Shown piece by piece: positions 7,635 to 16,319 of a DNA stretch of 34,422 nt (position 1 is the first letter of the stretch; each line of letters opens with the position of its first letter). Below the pieces are notes generated by a model. It was not told the origin of the DNA. It did not search any database and saw only the letters and a program-made list of their open reading frames with translations. The position numbers were made by a program, and so were the translations under genes. The stretch is from a bacterium TMED144 (GTDB lineage Bacteria > Fidelibacterota > Marinisomatia > Marinisomatales > TCS55): positions 41,463 through 75,884 of the forward strand of contig NHGT02000026.1 of the NCBI GenBank assembly GCA_002170005.2, written 5' to 3'.

Positions 7635-9050
7635 ATGAAAAAATCTCATATATCTTCAGAAATATCATCATATATAGACAATTTTTGGAATGATGAAATA
7701 ATACCAGAGCTCGTTGAATATATCAAGATACCCAATAAATCACCCGCTTTTGATAAAAATTGGGAAGAAAATGGATATATGGAAGAGGTGCTACAGAATG
7801 CAATCAAATGGGCAAAAGAGCATGCGCCTGAAAAAAGTGAATTTCATATAAAAAAAGCGAATGGTAAAACACCTCTTATATTAATTGACATTCCTGGTAA
7901 TAAAGAAGGCGATATTCTAATGTACGGACACTTAGATAAACAACCTGAAATGGATGGATGGAGAGATGATCTCGGACCGTGGAAACCAGTTATCCAAGAT
8001 GATAAACTATACGGGAGAGGTGGCGCTGATGATGGGTATGCTCTGTTTGCTTGTATTGCTGCTGTGAATTCTTTAATCAAGCAAGGAGTATCACTTCCAA
8101 GAATAATTATTTTAATAGAATTTTGCGAAGAAAGCGGATCACCAGACCTTCCCTATTATATGGAGAGTTGTAAAGATATTATAGGGAATATAGATCTTGT
8201 TATATGTTTGGATTCGGGTGCCGGCAATTATGAACAATTTTGGACAACCGTTTCTCTAAGAGGAATGATAGCATGTAAGCTTAAAGTTAATGTACTAAAG
8301 GAAGGAGTTCATTCTGGTAGTGCAAGTGGAGTAGTTCCTTCTCCATTCAGACTTTTAAATAAATTAATAAATAGATTAGAAGATTCCGATTCTGGTAAAA
8401 TACATCTTGAAAGTTTGAATGTAGAAATACCAGATGAACGTAAAGCCCAAGCTTTGGAAATGGTTGATTGCCTTGGTAATTGGGAAGAAGAATTTCCATG
8501 GTATGGCAACACTAAACCATCAACATCTGATTCGTATGAGTCCATGCTAAACAGAACTTGGAGACCTACCATGACTGTCATAGGTATTGATGGAATACCA
8601 CCAATAAAAAATGGAGGAAACGTTTTATTGCCATTCTCTGCTGCAAATCTTTCCTTCAGATTGCCTCCGACAGCTGAATCCAAAAAAGCAATGCAAGAAG
8701 TTGAAAAAACTTTACTCAGCGACCCACCGAATAGTTGTGAAGTATCAATAAAATGGGAAAAAGCTGCTAACGGTTGGAACGCTCCTTCTTGTAAGTCTTG
8801 GCTAAATGATGCAATAAATGAATCATCTGAAAAAATATTTGGCAAACCAGCTAGAGCTATGGGTGAAGGGGGAACAATACCTTTTATGGCTATGCTTGGA
8901 GAAAGATACCCCCAAGCGCAATTTGTAATTACTGGAGTACTTGGGCCAAATTCAAATGCACATGGTCCAAATGAATTCATTCACATCCCTTTTGCTAAAA
9001 GATTAAATACCTGTATCGCTTTAATTTTATCAAATTATCAAAATAACTAA
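7635..9050 (+). CDS. M20-family metallopeptidase (carnosinase/CNDP-like dipeptidase)
   Basis: 471 residues, cytosolic (no signal peptide). The full M20 active site is present: His99 and catalytic Asp101 in YGHLDKQP, bridging Asp132 in GRGGADDGYA, catalytic Glu165 and metal ligand Glu166 in EFCEESGSP, Asp193 in LDSG, and His443 in NAHGPNEF. A lid/dimerisation domain is inserted at about 205-330, with VHSGSASGVVPSPF. Family knowledge: two-zinc or two-manganese dipeptidases that trim C-terminal residues from di- and tripeptides. It lies 13 bases after ssb and 9 before an acyltransferase, so co-transcription is likely without obvious functional linkage. Exact substrate unknown. Confidence 0.9.
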   Translation: MKKSHISSEISSYIDNFWNDEIIPELVEYIKIPNKSPAFDKNWEENGYMEEVLQNAIKWAKEHAPEKSEFHIKKANGKTPLILIDIPGNKEGDILMYGHLDKQPEMDGWRDDLGPWKPVIQDDKLYGRGGADDGYALFACIAAVNSLIKQGVSLPRIIILIEFCEESGSPDLPYYMESCKDIIGNIDLVICLDSGAGNYEQFWTTVSLRGMIACKLKVNVLKEGVHSGSASGVVPSPFRLLNKLINRLEDSDSGKIHLESLNVEIPDERKAQALEMVDCLGNWEEEFPWYGNTKPSTSDSYESMLNRTWRPTMTVIGIDGIPPIKNGGNVLLPFSAANLSFRLPPTAESKKAMQEVEKTLLSDPPNSCEVSIKWEKAANGWNAPSCKSWLNDAINESSEKIFGKPARAMGEGGTIPFMAMLGERYPQAQFVITGVLGPNSNAHGPNEFIHIPFAKRLNTCIALILSNYQNN

Positions 9051-9059
9051 AAAATTATA

Positions 9060-9776
9060 ATGTCTCCAAAAAGAGGATTGGACAAATATAAACCAAGGCC
9101 TGAATGGATTCGATATTTACTTAGCTATATTGCACTTTTTTTGGGTAGAGTTATCTTTAAAATCACTATCACGGGTCAAGAGAACATCCCCAAAAAAGGA
9201 CCTTACATCATTGCTGGAAATCATTTTACCGTATTTGATCCACCTTTAGTTATATTAGCTGTAAAAAAGCCTATTTCTTTCTTGGCTGCAAGCGACATGG
9301 AGGTAAATTGGTATGAAAATTTAGGATTATGGCTTTATGGTTTTATTCCAACAAATAGAGCTCAACTAGCACCTTCTACAATTAAAAAGGCTAGAAAAGT
9401 GTTAAAACAAAATAAGATACTAGGAATATTTCCTGAAGGTAACACTGAATCAAGCAGACTAAGAAAGGCAAAACCTGGAGTTGTTTATTTGTCAACTATG
9501 GAAAAAGTTAAAATCTTACCAATTGGTATTTACGGTTTAAAGAAGAATCCTATTAATTATATCTTAAGGGGTATAAGGCCCAAGATTTCTATAAAAATCG
9601 GAAAGCCTTTTGGTCCTTTAAAACTTCCAATTAATAAATCTGAAAGAAATATGGCCCTGGAACATATTGGTAAAGAGGTTATGTTAAATATTGCTGCGCT
9701 ACTTCCAGATAAGTGCCATGGAGAATACTCTGGAGATAATATAATTTATAATATCAGAAAAAATATTAAATCATAA
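9060..9776 (+). CDS. plsC: PlsC-type 1-acylglycerol-3-phosphate acyltransferase
   Basis: 238 residues. N-terminal hydrophobic segment (about 17-35), acyltransferase motif I NHFTVFD (His55, Asp60), motif II region around FIPTNR (95-100), motif III FPEGNTE (124-130), and a later motif IV near KILPIGIYGL. Family knowledge: acylates the sn-2 position of lysophosphatidate at the inner membrane. A second, distinct acyltransferase lies in the ether-lipid operon at 16291, and this one is the better candidate for the ordinary phospholipid pathway. Its TAA overlaps the ATG of the following small gene. Confidence 0.88.
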   Translation: MSPKRGLDKYKPRPEWIRYLLSYIALFLGRVIFKITITGQENIPKKGPYIIAGNHFTVFDPPLVILAVKKPISFLAASDMEVNWYENLGLWLYGFIPTNRAQLAPSTIKKARKVLKQNKILGIFPEGNTESSRLRKAKPGVVYLSTMEKVKILPIGIYGLKKNPINYILRGIRPKISIKIGKPFGPLKLPINKSERNMALEHIGKEVMLNIAALLPDKCHGEYSGDNIIYNIRKNIKS

Positions 9777-9925
9777 TGAATCAAGAAAATAAAAGTGAGC
9801 CAAAGAAGATTCACTATATTATTGTGATAAGTATAACTATTCTTTTTTTAGTTTTTCTTAGATTAAGAGCTCTTGAAAGAGAAAATATGATTAAAAACAA
9901 AGTTGAAGAGACCATTATAAATTGA
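9776..9925 (+). CDS. Small single-pass membrane protein, 49 residues
   Basis: A short gene between plsC and the lytic transglycosylase. Its ATG overlaps the plsC stop (TAATG), and its TGA overlaps the TTG start of the next gene (ATTGA), so all three are packed as one translational unit. The protein has a polar N-tail (MNQENKSEPKK), one hydrophobic helix at about 13-29 (HYIIVISITILFLVFL), then a charged, probably helical C-tail rich in Arg, Glu and Lys (RLRALERENMIKNKVEE). I do not recognise a family. The tight overlaps on both sides are the main argument that it is real. It could be a membrane anchor or partner for the lytic transglycosylase, which is inference only. Confidence 0.6.
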   Translation: MNQENKSEPKKIHYIIVISITILFLVFLRLRALERENMIKNKVEETIIN

Positions 9926-10704
9926 AACTATTTATATTATTTTTTTCACTTATTGTTGGGATGCAACCAAAAGATTCTGTTTATGCTTTGATTAGAAATG
10001 AAGCCATCAATGCAGGCATTGATAAAACCTTCCTGGATAAAACATTTAATCATAAGGATATAAAGGTTCACTCTAAAATCAAGGAACTATTTGAAAAACC
10101 TTATGAAAAGAAAAGTTGGGCAGAATATAGAAAAATATTTGTAACAAAAAAAAGAGTGAACTCGGGAGCAAAATTCTACTCTGGCCAATACAACTTGCTA
10201 GATAGCACTTCAACTTCAATGAATATTGACCCTCTATTGATATTAAGTATTATTGGAGTCGAAACTAATTATGGAACTCAAAGAGGTAGTTACAATGTTT
10301 TTAATGCTCTTTATACTCAAATTAAAATTATGCCTGGAAAGCGCTCAAGATGGGCAAAGAAAGAACTCATTTCATTCTTAGAATATTGTTATAATGATAA
10401 TATTTCTCCACATTCGATTAAGGGATCTTACGCTGGAGCATTTGGTTATGGGCAATTTATACCAACTAGCTTTGTTAATTATTCTGTTGACGGAAATAAG
10501 AATGGAAAAAGAGAACCTTATGCTTGGGGGGATGTTTTTTCTAGCATTGCAAACTATTTAATCAAAAATGGCTACCCAACATCAGAAATCAAGGACCCAA
10601 AAGAGGTTTATGATTCAATATTTAGCTATAATCATTCTGATAATTACGTTAGAGTAGTTCTGGAACTAAGAAACGAAATAGAAAAAGAACTTAGTTTAAA
10701 TTAA
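9922..10704 (+). CDS. mltB: MltB-family lytic murein transglycosylase
   Basis: 260 residues, starting at TTG (9922), which overlaps the preceding stop. Starting there gives a hydrophobic export signal (MKLFILFFSLIVG), whereas the first internal ATG would remove it. The catalytic core is evident: IIGVETNYGTQRG with the acid Glu114, NVFNAL, and GSYAGAFGYGQFIPTSF, hallmarks of the SLT_2/MltB fold; a calcium-loop-like DGNKNGKRE follows. Family knowledge: cleaves the MurNAc-GlcNAc bond to leave 1,6-anhydro-muropeptides. It is shorter than E. coli MltB (361 aa) and has no lipobox, so it is likely soluble periplasmic or anchored by an uncleaved signal. Confidence 0.88.
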   Translation: MKLFILFFSLIVGMQPKDSVYALIRNEAINAGIDKTFLDKTFNHKDIKVHSKIKELFEKPYEKKSWAEYRKIFVTKKRVNSGAKFYSGQYNLLDSTSTSMNIDPLLILSIIGVETNYGTQRGSYNVFNALYTQIKIMPGKRSRWAKKELISFLEYCYNDNISPHSIKGSYAGAFGYGQFIPTSFVNYSVDGNKNGKREPYAWGDVFSSIANYLIKNGYPTSEIKDPKEVYDSIFSYNHSDNYVRVVLELRNEIEKELSLN

Positions 10705-11078
10705 TGTCAAATGAAAAGATAGAGATAATCGTTTCTACTAAATTTTTACCTGAGAGATCTGATCCTACAAAATCATTATTTCTTTTTTCATATGATGTTA
10801 AAATTATGAATAATGGAAAAGATAGTGTCCAATTAAAAGATCGTTACTGGAATATAACTGATGCTAAAAACAATACAGAAGAAATTAGAGGACCTGGGGT
10901 CATCGGTAACCAACCTGTAATTAAACCTGGCCAATCATACGAATATAAAAGCTTTTGCCCATTAAAGACAGAGTTTGGAGTAATGCATGGTCATTTTGGC
11001 ATGAAAACTAGCAATGGAAAAAAATTTAATGCTAAAATTAACCCTTTTAGGTTAACCATCCCCTTTTCTGTAAATTAG
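10704..11078 (+). CDS. apaG: ApaG-domain protein
   Basis: 124 residues, the standard ApaG length. A fibronectin-III-like beta-sandwich with the family signature DRYWNITDAKNN and GPGVIGNQPVIKPGQSYEY followed by GVMHGHFGM. The ATG overlaps the mltB stop by one base. Family knowledge: small stand-alone ApaG proteins are linked genetically to Ap4A metabolism and divalent-cation resistance, but the biochemical role is unsettled. The same fold occurs in eukaryotic FBXO3 and PDIP38. Co-located with pyruvate kinase. Confidence 0.92.
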   Translation: MSNEKIEIIVSTKFLPERSDPTKSLFLFSYDVKIMNNGKDSVQLKDRYWNITDAKNNTEEIRGPGVIGNQPVIKPGQSYEYKSFCPLKTEFGVMHGHFGMKTSNGKKFNAKINPFRLTIPFSVN

Positions 11079-11086
11079 GACTATTA

Positions 11087-12493
11087 ATGAAAACAAATAC
11101 GAAAATAATAGCGACACTGGGCCCCTCATGTAGCGATCCAGAAATCATAAACCAAATGATAAATAATGGGGCTAACATATTTAGATTAAATATGTCTCAT
11201 GGTAGCAGAGATTCGAAGATTGAACTTTATGATCTTTTAAAAGGGTTCAAATTAAAAGACGGAGAAAGACCTACCATCTTAACAGATCTATGCGGACCAA
11301 AAGTAAGAATCAATAGTAAGTTTAAAACTTTAGACATTTCTAAAGATGAAACTGTAATACTATCAAGCAAAGATTCTTTAGATGGGGAAATATTAATAAC
11401 TGAAAATATATCACTTTCAAATATTGATCTAAAATCTGAAATCCTAATTAACGATGGTAAGATAAAATTATTAGTTCAAAAAAAGATTTCAAAATTCAAA
11501 TTAGAATGTAAAGTATTAATTAGTGGCAAGGTTGAGCCAAGCAAAGGTGTAAATTTTCCAAATTCAACCTTAGATCTACCATCATTAACTATTCAAGATG
11601 TAGAAGATTTAGAACTTGCGCTTGAAAAAGGCGCAGATTTAATTGCACTGTCTTTTGTTAGAAATCATAAAGATATAAACGAAATAAAAAGAATTATGAA
11701 AAAGAATAATTCTTTTTTGCCCGTTATAGCAAAAATTGAAAAATGGGAAGCGCTCGATGATATAGATAATATTATAAGTAACTTTGATGGTGTTATGGTT
11801 GCAAGAGGCGACCTAGGAGTTGAAATTCCATCTGCAAAAGTGCCTATAGCTCAAAAAAAGATTGCTAAACTTGCCAACAAGCATGGTAAACCAGTTATAA
11901 TTGCTACACAGATGCTTGAATCAATGATAACTAATCAAGTTCCCACAAGAGCAGAAGTAAGTGATATTGCTAATTCAATTTTTGATAGCGTCGACGCATT
12001 AATGGTAACTGGAGAGACTGCAATTGGAAATTATCCTATTGAGGTTGTAAAGACTTTAAAAGATGTTATTCGCTTAACTGAAAAATCATTAGTACAAGAA
12101 AAAGTTTTCAACCCTGATGAAATAAATAAAACTGGCGATGCAATAAGCCATGCTGTCTGTCAAATAACTAAAGATTTGAATATTAACATTATCATGACAA
12201 TGACGCACAGTGGTGGCACCGCTAGAATGATATCAAAATATAGACCTCCTTCAAATGTTATTGCTCTTACCCCATTTAATTCTATCATCAGACAACTAAG
12301 ATTAATTTGGGGGATCACTCCTATAAAAGTCGATAAATATGACGATATAGATTTAATACCAGACCTTTGCAAAAGAGTAATTGATACCAACAAATTGTTG
12401 GGTAAGGGTGAAAAATTTATAATAACCGGTGGTGTTCCTATGGGCGTTTCTGGAACAACTAATTATTTATCAGTTCAAACAAACGATAATTGA
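11087..12493 (+). CDS. pyk: Pyruvate kinase
   Basis: 468 residues, normal bacterial length. TIM-barrel start TKIIATLGPSC, the phosphate/K+ site RLNMSHGSR (Arg33, Asn35, Ser37, His38), TDLCGPKVR, a B domain at about 75-155, then FVRN, the catalytic lysine loop VIAKIEKWE, metal-ligand motif VMVARGDLGVE and the ADP-side motif TRAEVSDIAN...TGETAIGNYP. The C-domain is present but lacks the extra PEP-utiliser domain found in some bacteria. Catalyses PEP + ADP to pyruvate + ATP. Eight bases follow apaG and six precede the next gene, so it is operonic with both. Confidence 0.97.
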   Translation: MKTNTKIIATLGPSCSDPEIINQMINNGANIFRLNMSHGSRDSKIELYDLLKGFKLKDGERPTILTDLCGPKVRINSKFKTLDISKDETVILSSKDSLDGEILITENISLSNIDLKSEILINDGKIKLLVQKKISKFKLECKVLISGKVEPSKGVNFPNSTLDLPSLTIQDVEDLELALEKGADLIALSFVRNHKDINEIKRIMKKNNSFLPVIAKIEKWEALDDIDNIISNFDGVMVARGDLGVEIPSAKVPIAQKKIAKLANKHGKPVIIATQMLESMITNQVPTRAEVSDIANSIFDSVDALMVTGETAIGNYPIEVVKTLKDVIRLTEKSLVQEKVFNPDEINKTGDAISHAVCQITKDLNINIIMTMTHSGGTARMISKYRPPSNVIALTPFNSIIRQLRLIWGITPIKVDKYDDIDLIPDLCKRVIDTNKLLGKGEKFIITGGVPMGVSGTTNYLSVQTNDN

Positions 12494-12499
12494 GAGTTT

Positions 12500-13696
12500 A
12501 TGAGAAAATTATTCTTATTAGTAACAATTTTTTTATCAGTATTTTTATCATCGTGTGATAATGATGCAGCGCTAATGGAATTAGCAAATGAATTGTCTAA
12601 AAAATTTATAATTACAGATGGTCATATTGATTTACCATACAGATTAGATGGTAGATACCAAGATATATCAGGCTTGTTTGAAGGTGGAGATTTTGACTAT
12701 CTAAGAGCTAAAAAAGGGGGCCTTGATGTTCCATTTTTGGCAATATACGTTTCCGCATCATATCAAGAAACGGGTGGGGCCAAAGAAAGAGCAGATTCAT
12801 TAATTGATTTAGTAAATGAAATAGCTAACAGAGATCCTGATAAATTTGAAATTGCAAATAACGTAGAAGATGCTGAAAGAATATTTTCCCAAGGAAAAAT
12901 CGCTCTACCGATGGGTATCGAAAATGGTGCTGCCATTGAAAAAGATTTATCAAATCTTAAGCATTTTTATGATAGGGGTATTAGATACATTACTCTAACT
13001 CACTCAAAAGATAATTTAATTTGTGATTCTTCCTATGACACTACACGCACCTGGGGAGGTTTAAGCTCTTTTGGTAAAAAAGTCGTTGGCGAAATGAACA
13101 GGCTTGGGATAATGGTAGATATTTCACATGTTACTGATGAAGTAATAAATCAAATATTTGACATGACTAATGTACCAGTAATTGCATCTCATTCATCGTG
13201 CAGAAAATTTACTCCTGGTTGGGAAAGAAACATGGGAGATAAAGAAATAATACGATTAAAAGAAAATGGAGGCGTGATTCAAATTAATTTTGGTTCAGCT
13301 TTCTTGACTCAGGAATCACAAGACAAAAGAAATGAAAATAATAAAAAAGTAGAGGCTTATAAAAATCAATACAATTTGAATGATGAAGATGAAAAGTTGT
13401 TAGCCTTTAGAGAAAAAATCTTTAAAAGAAATCCCATATACGCAGATGTAAAAGACGTAGTTAAGCATATTGATCATGTCGTTGATATTGCAGGTATTGA
13501 TCACGTTGGTCTTGGGTCTGATTATGACGGCGTAGGAGATTCACTCCCTTATGGGCTCAAAGATGTTTCATTCTACCCGAATCTTATTTTTCACTTATTA
13601 AAAAGTGGTTACAGCGAAGAACAGATTGAAAAAATATGTTATAAAAATATATGGAGAGTTTGGAAAGCTGTTGAAAATACAGCAGTAAGATCATAA
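12500..13696 (+). CDS. M19 membrane dipeptidase (renal dipeptidase family), lipoprotein
   Basis: 398 residues. Lipoprotein signal MRKLFLLVTIFLSVFLSSC with Cys19 as the acceptor. Metal ligands of the M19 amidohydrolase fold are all visible: His42 and Asp44 (DGHIDLP), Glu141 (GIENG), His210 (VDISHVTD), His231 (ASHSSCRKF), and the late Asp in GLGSDYDG. Family knowledge: zinc dipeptidases that accept L-D or D-amino-acid-containing dipeptides and cleave bulky beta-lactams. Anchored in the envelope, it could process wall-derived or environmental dipeptides. The ATG follows the pyk stop by six bases. It ends 27 bases before a convergent gene. Confidence 0.92.
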   Translation: MRKLFLLVTIFLSVFLSSCDNDAALMELANELSKKFIITDGHIDLPYRLDGRYQDISGLFEGGDFDYLRAKKGGLDVPFLAIYVSASYQETGGAKERADSLIDLVNEIANRDPDKFEIANNVEDAERIFSQGKIALPMGIENGAAIEKDLSNLKHFYDRGIRYITLTHSKDNLICDSSYDTTRTWGGLSSFGKKVVGEMNRLGIMVDISHVTDEVINQIFDMTNVPVIASHSSCRKFTPGWERNMGDKEIIRLKENGGVIQINFGSAFLTQESQDKRNENNKKVEAYKNQYNLNDEDEKLLAFREKIFKRNPIYADVKDVVKHIDHVVDIAGIDHVGLGSDYDGVGDSLPYGLKDVSFYPNLIFHLLKSGYSEEQIEKICYKNIWRVWKAVENTAVRS

Positions 13697-13723
13697 TTTT
13701 TTTTTAACATAAAATATTAAATC

Positions 13724-14533
13724 TTATGTATTTTCTAATTCTTCTGAATCTACTGCTTTTGATATTTTTTCAAATAACCATTTATTAAAAAAGATTTTTA
13801 CAAAAGGAATGTATTTTAAATAGTTGGGGATAAAGATATTTTTCTTTTTTAGCTTGATTCCTTTAATTATTAAATCTGTACAAACATCTAATTCAATTGC
13901 CTTGTTACTATGCTTTAGATGGCTATCTCCAATTTTTTCTCCGTTTGGTCCGATTGCATTTGCTCGTAAGCTTGTATTTTTTATCCAGCCCAAGTAAACA
14001 TTTATAAACTGAATTTTACCTTTGGTCTCCAATTCAAGACCTTCTAAAAATCCTTTCAGTGCATGTTTGGATGCAGAATAAAAAGTAGCTTTAGGAAACC
14101 CTATAAATGCTTGAGCTGTAGTAATGGAAACAATTGTACCGCTTGATTCTTTCAAGCTTTTAAGTGAGCAGTGTATACTGTTGACAGAACCATTAAAATT
14201 CACATTAGCCAATTCATTAAACTTTGAAATATCTTTGATTTCATCAAAACGCGACCACATGCTTAAACCTGCATTTAATATTAAATAATCAATTTGGCCA
14301 AATTCATTTATTGTCTTTGAGATTAAATTTTGACAGGACTGGATATCTGTGATATCAGTTTTAACAGAAAGAGCTGTTCCCTTAGACAAATTGATTTCTT
14401 CAGCGATTTTTTTTAATTGATTGAAATTTCTTGAAGCTAAAACAATATTAAAATTTTCTTTAGCTAATTTAAAAGATAATGACTTTCCAATTCCTGAGGA
14501 AGCGCCAGTAATGATGGCTGTTTTTTTTAAGAT
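13724..14533 (-). CDS. Classical SDR, candidate acyl/alkyl-DHAP reductase; non-canonical ATC start
   Basis: 269 residues if initiated at the ATC at 14533, giving a normal SDR N-terminus with TGASSGIG at 9-16. NAG (NAGLSMW), catalytic YSASK and a C-terminal hydrophobic tail (YIPFVKIFFNKWLFEKI) follow. No ATG, GTG or TTG occurs between the upstream in-frame TAG (14558-14560) and this motif. The first canonical start, a TTG at 14389, would delete residues 1-48 and the whole nucleotide-binding loop. ATC at 14533 (giving LKKTAIITG after the initiator) or at 14545 are the plausible starts; 14545 lies four bases after the upstream stop. By position it would be the NADPH-dependent reductase of the ether-lipid route (DHRS7B/PexRAP is also an SDR), which is inference from context. 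Confidence 0.75.
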   Translation of the reverse strand: MLKKTAIITGASSGIGKSLSFKLAKENFNIVLASRNFNQLKKIAEEINLSKGTALSVKTDITDIQSCQNLISKTINEFGQIDYLILNAGLSMWSRFDEIKDISKFNELANVNFNGSVNSIHCSLKSLKESSGTIVSITTAQAFIGFPKATFYSASKHALKGFLEGLELETKGKIQFINVYLGWIKNTSLRANAIGPNGEKIGDSHLKHSNKAIELDVCTDLIIKGIKLKKKNIFIPNYLKYIPFVKIFFNKWLFEKISKAVDSEELENT

Positions 14534-14549
14534 TTTATAGCCGATATTG

Positions 14550-16319
14550 TTATTTTGCTAAAATACCGTTTTTTGCGCCAAATATATTTTGTGGATCATG
14601 CGCCAATTTTAGTTCTTGAACTAGTTGCATACTGGTTTCAGATAAGGTATTTGGTAAAAAGTCTTTTCTAAGCTTACCTACGCCATGGTGATGGGATATT
14701 GAACCTCCATTTTTAATTATAACCTCTCTAAGTGTATGCTCAATTTTACTAAATTTCTCTTCCGGATCCTCTATTCCTTTCACGCTCATTCCAAGCATAA
14801 AATAAATGCACACTCCAGTGTGATAAATTTGAGGAATGCGATACGATACATAAGGTTTGCCTGGCATTTTATATAAACTATGCAATTCATTCAATTTCTC
14901 AGATACTGCATTAATTACATTTTGAATATTTGACCATGAAACTGTAGTCTCCATAGTCTCACCCATAATTTGATAATCAGAAACAAAATCTCTAACGTAG
15001 GCGATAGCATAGGTTAACATAAATCCACGTTTGCCATTGCCAGATCCACCGATCATACCCTTACATGATTTTGCTAGTTTATTTATTTTTTTCTTTTGAT
15101 AGGACACTTCTTCGCTAGTTCCTTCCATGACAATCGTCAAGGCGCACATTTTATCAGGGTCAAAACCTTTAACATTTGTGACTAAAAATTTTTCAATTTT
15201 GCTTTTTATTTTTTTTAACCCTCCTGCTCTTGGCTTCAAAGCTTGGCCAAAACGAAATTGAATGTTGTCCACTAATCTTACGCTAGCTGGTATATAATTC
15301 GTTTTAGATAATTTTTTTAAAAATGTTACTCCTTCGCCCCAACTTTTAAATAAAACTGAGTTGTATTCCTGAGCTTCAGGCCTTTCATGGATTTTTAGAA
15401 TAGCTTTTGTAATGATTCCAAGATTACCTTCTGAACCAAATAACATATTCTGAGGCTTAAATCCTATGGATCCCCTAGATATCGGTTTTATTTGATTTAT
15501 TTCACCTTTTGGGGTAACTAAATGAACATTTTCAACAATATCCTCTATGTTGCCATACTTATTCTTTTTCATGCCGCTAGCATTGGTAGCAATCCAACCG
15601 CCGATAGTTGAAAGCTCAACACTATCTGGTTCATGTCCAATCATAAAGCCTTCTTTTTCTAGCAATTCATCTAGGTTTTTTCCAGTTATACCAGCCTCAA
15701 CACATACTCTTCTGTCTTCTTTATTTATCCATTCAATTTTTGACAGTCTTCTTGTGTCAATAGAAACAACAGTTCTTTTTTCATTTTCAGGGACAGATAG
15801 TGCACGTGTTACATTGGTTCCTCCACCATAAGGGATGAGACAAACATTGTGTTTTAAGGCAACTTCAATAATTTTTCTTACGTCTTCTTCAGATTCTGGA
15901 TAAAACACTAAGTCAACTAATCGATCTATAGATTTATACAAGACTTTATATATATCTTTGAATGTTTCTTGGCCGTGACTGTGAATCAAACGTTCAGTGT
16001 TTTCAATGGTATACTTGTCATTTTCAAAAACTTTTTCTAACTCTTGATAGAATTTTTCATCAACCCTGGAGGGCGAAACAAACTTTTCATCAACTTCTTT
16101 TAATTTGTCCTTATCTTCGATTTCAATATTTAGCATTTTTTCAATGTAGGGTATAAAATCAGGCATCTCTGTTCCACTGACTTCATAACGATCACCTGAA
16201 AATTTAACAACTTTATCACCAATGGACTTAAAACCTGAATCCTTAAAACCCCATTTGTGTAAGTGTTTGTTTGATTTGCTAGCTAAAAATTTACTCATTG
16301 ATGTGCTTCTTGCTTTCAT
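14550..16319 (-). CDS. agps: Alkyldihydroxyacetonephosphate synthase (ether-lipid FAD enzyme)
   Basis: 589 residues. VAO/PCMH-type FAD domain at about 135-312 with PYGGGTNVTRAL, VEAGITGKNL, GHEPDSVELSTIGGWIAT, NASGMKKNKYGNIED and FGSEGNLGIIT, then a cap domain with PASVRLVDNIQFRFG (Arg348, equivalent to human Arg419), RGFMLTYAIAYVRDF and the active-site triple His 543-545 in SISHHHGVGKLRKDF. These match human and Dictyostelium AGPS far better than glycolate or lactate oxidases. Family knowledge: exchanges the acyl chain of acyl-DHAP for a fatty alcohol, forming the ether bond without net redox. It overlaps the acyltransferase by 29 bases from the ATG at 16319. An internal ATG at 16298 would overlap as ATGAGTAA and is an equally credible start. 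Confidence 0.92.
   Translation of the reverse strand: MKARSTSMSKFLASKSNKHLHKWGFKDSGFKSIGDKVVKFSGDRYEVSGTEMPDFIPYIEKMLNIEIEDKDKLKEVDEKFVSPSRVDEKFYQELEKVFENDKYTIENTERLIHSHGQETFKDIYKVLYKSIDRLVDLVFYPESEEDVRKIIEVALKHNVCLIPYGGGTNVTRALSVPENEKRTVVSIDTRRLSKIEWINKEDRRVCVEAGITGKNLDELLEKEGFMIGHEPDSVELSTIGGWIATNASGMKKNKYGNIEDIVENVHLVTPKGEINQIKPISRGSIGFKPQNMLFGSEGNLGIITKAILKIHERPEAQEYNSVLFKSWGEGVTFLKKLSKTNYIPASVRLVDNIQFRFGQALKPRAGGLKKIKSKIEKFLVTNVKGFDPDKMCALTIVMEGTSEEVSYQKKKINKLAKSCKGMIGGSGNGKRGFMLTYAIAYVRDFVSDYQIMGETMETTVSWSNIQNVINAVSEKLNELHSLYKMPGKPYVSYRIPQIYHTGVCIYFMLGMSVKGIEDPEEKFSKIEHTLREVIIKNGGSISHHHGVGKLRKDFLPNTLSETSMQLVQELKLAHDPQNIFGAKNGILAK

Noticed and set aside
8309..8980. Minus-strand frame of 223 codons opposite the M20 peptidase
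   Set aside because: It is a mirror of a gene with a complete active site and shows no recognisable domain.
13697..13723. Bidirectional terminator between the convergent M19 and SDR genes
   Set aside because: ACATAA/TTATGT is only six AT pairs, and the T run lies on the wrong side of the stem for the plus strand.
14550..16319. Glycolate or D-lactate oxidase (GlcD-like)
   Set aside because: HEPDSVELSTIGGW, the ASGMKKNKYGNIED stretch and the SHHHGVGKLRK end are specific to alkyl-DHAP synthase.
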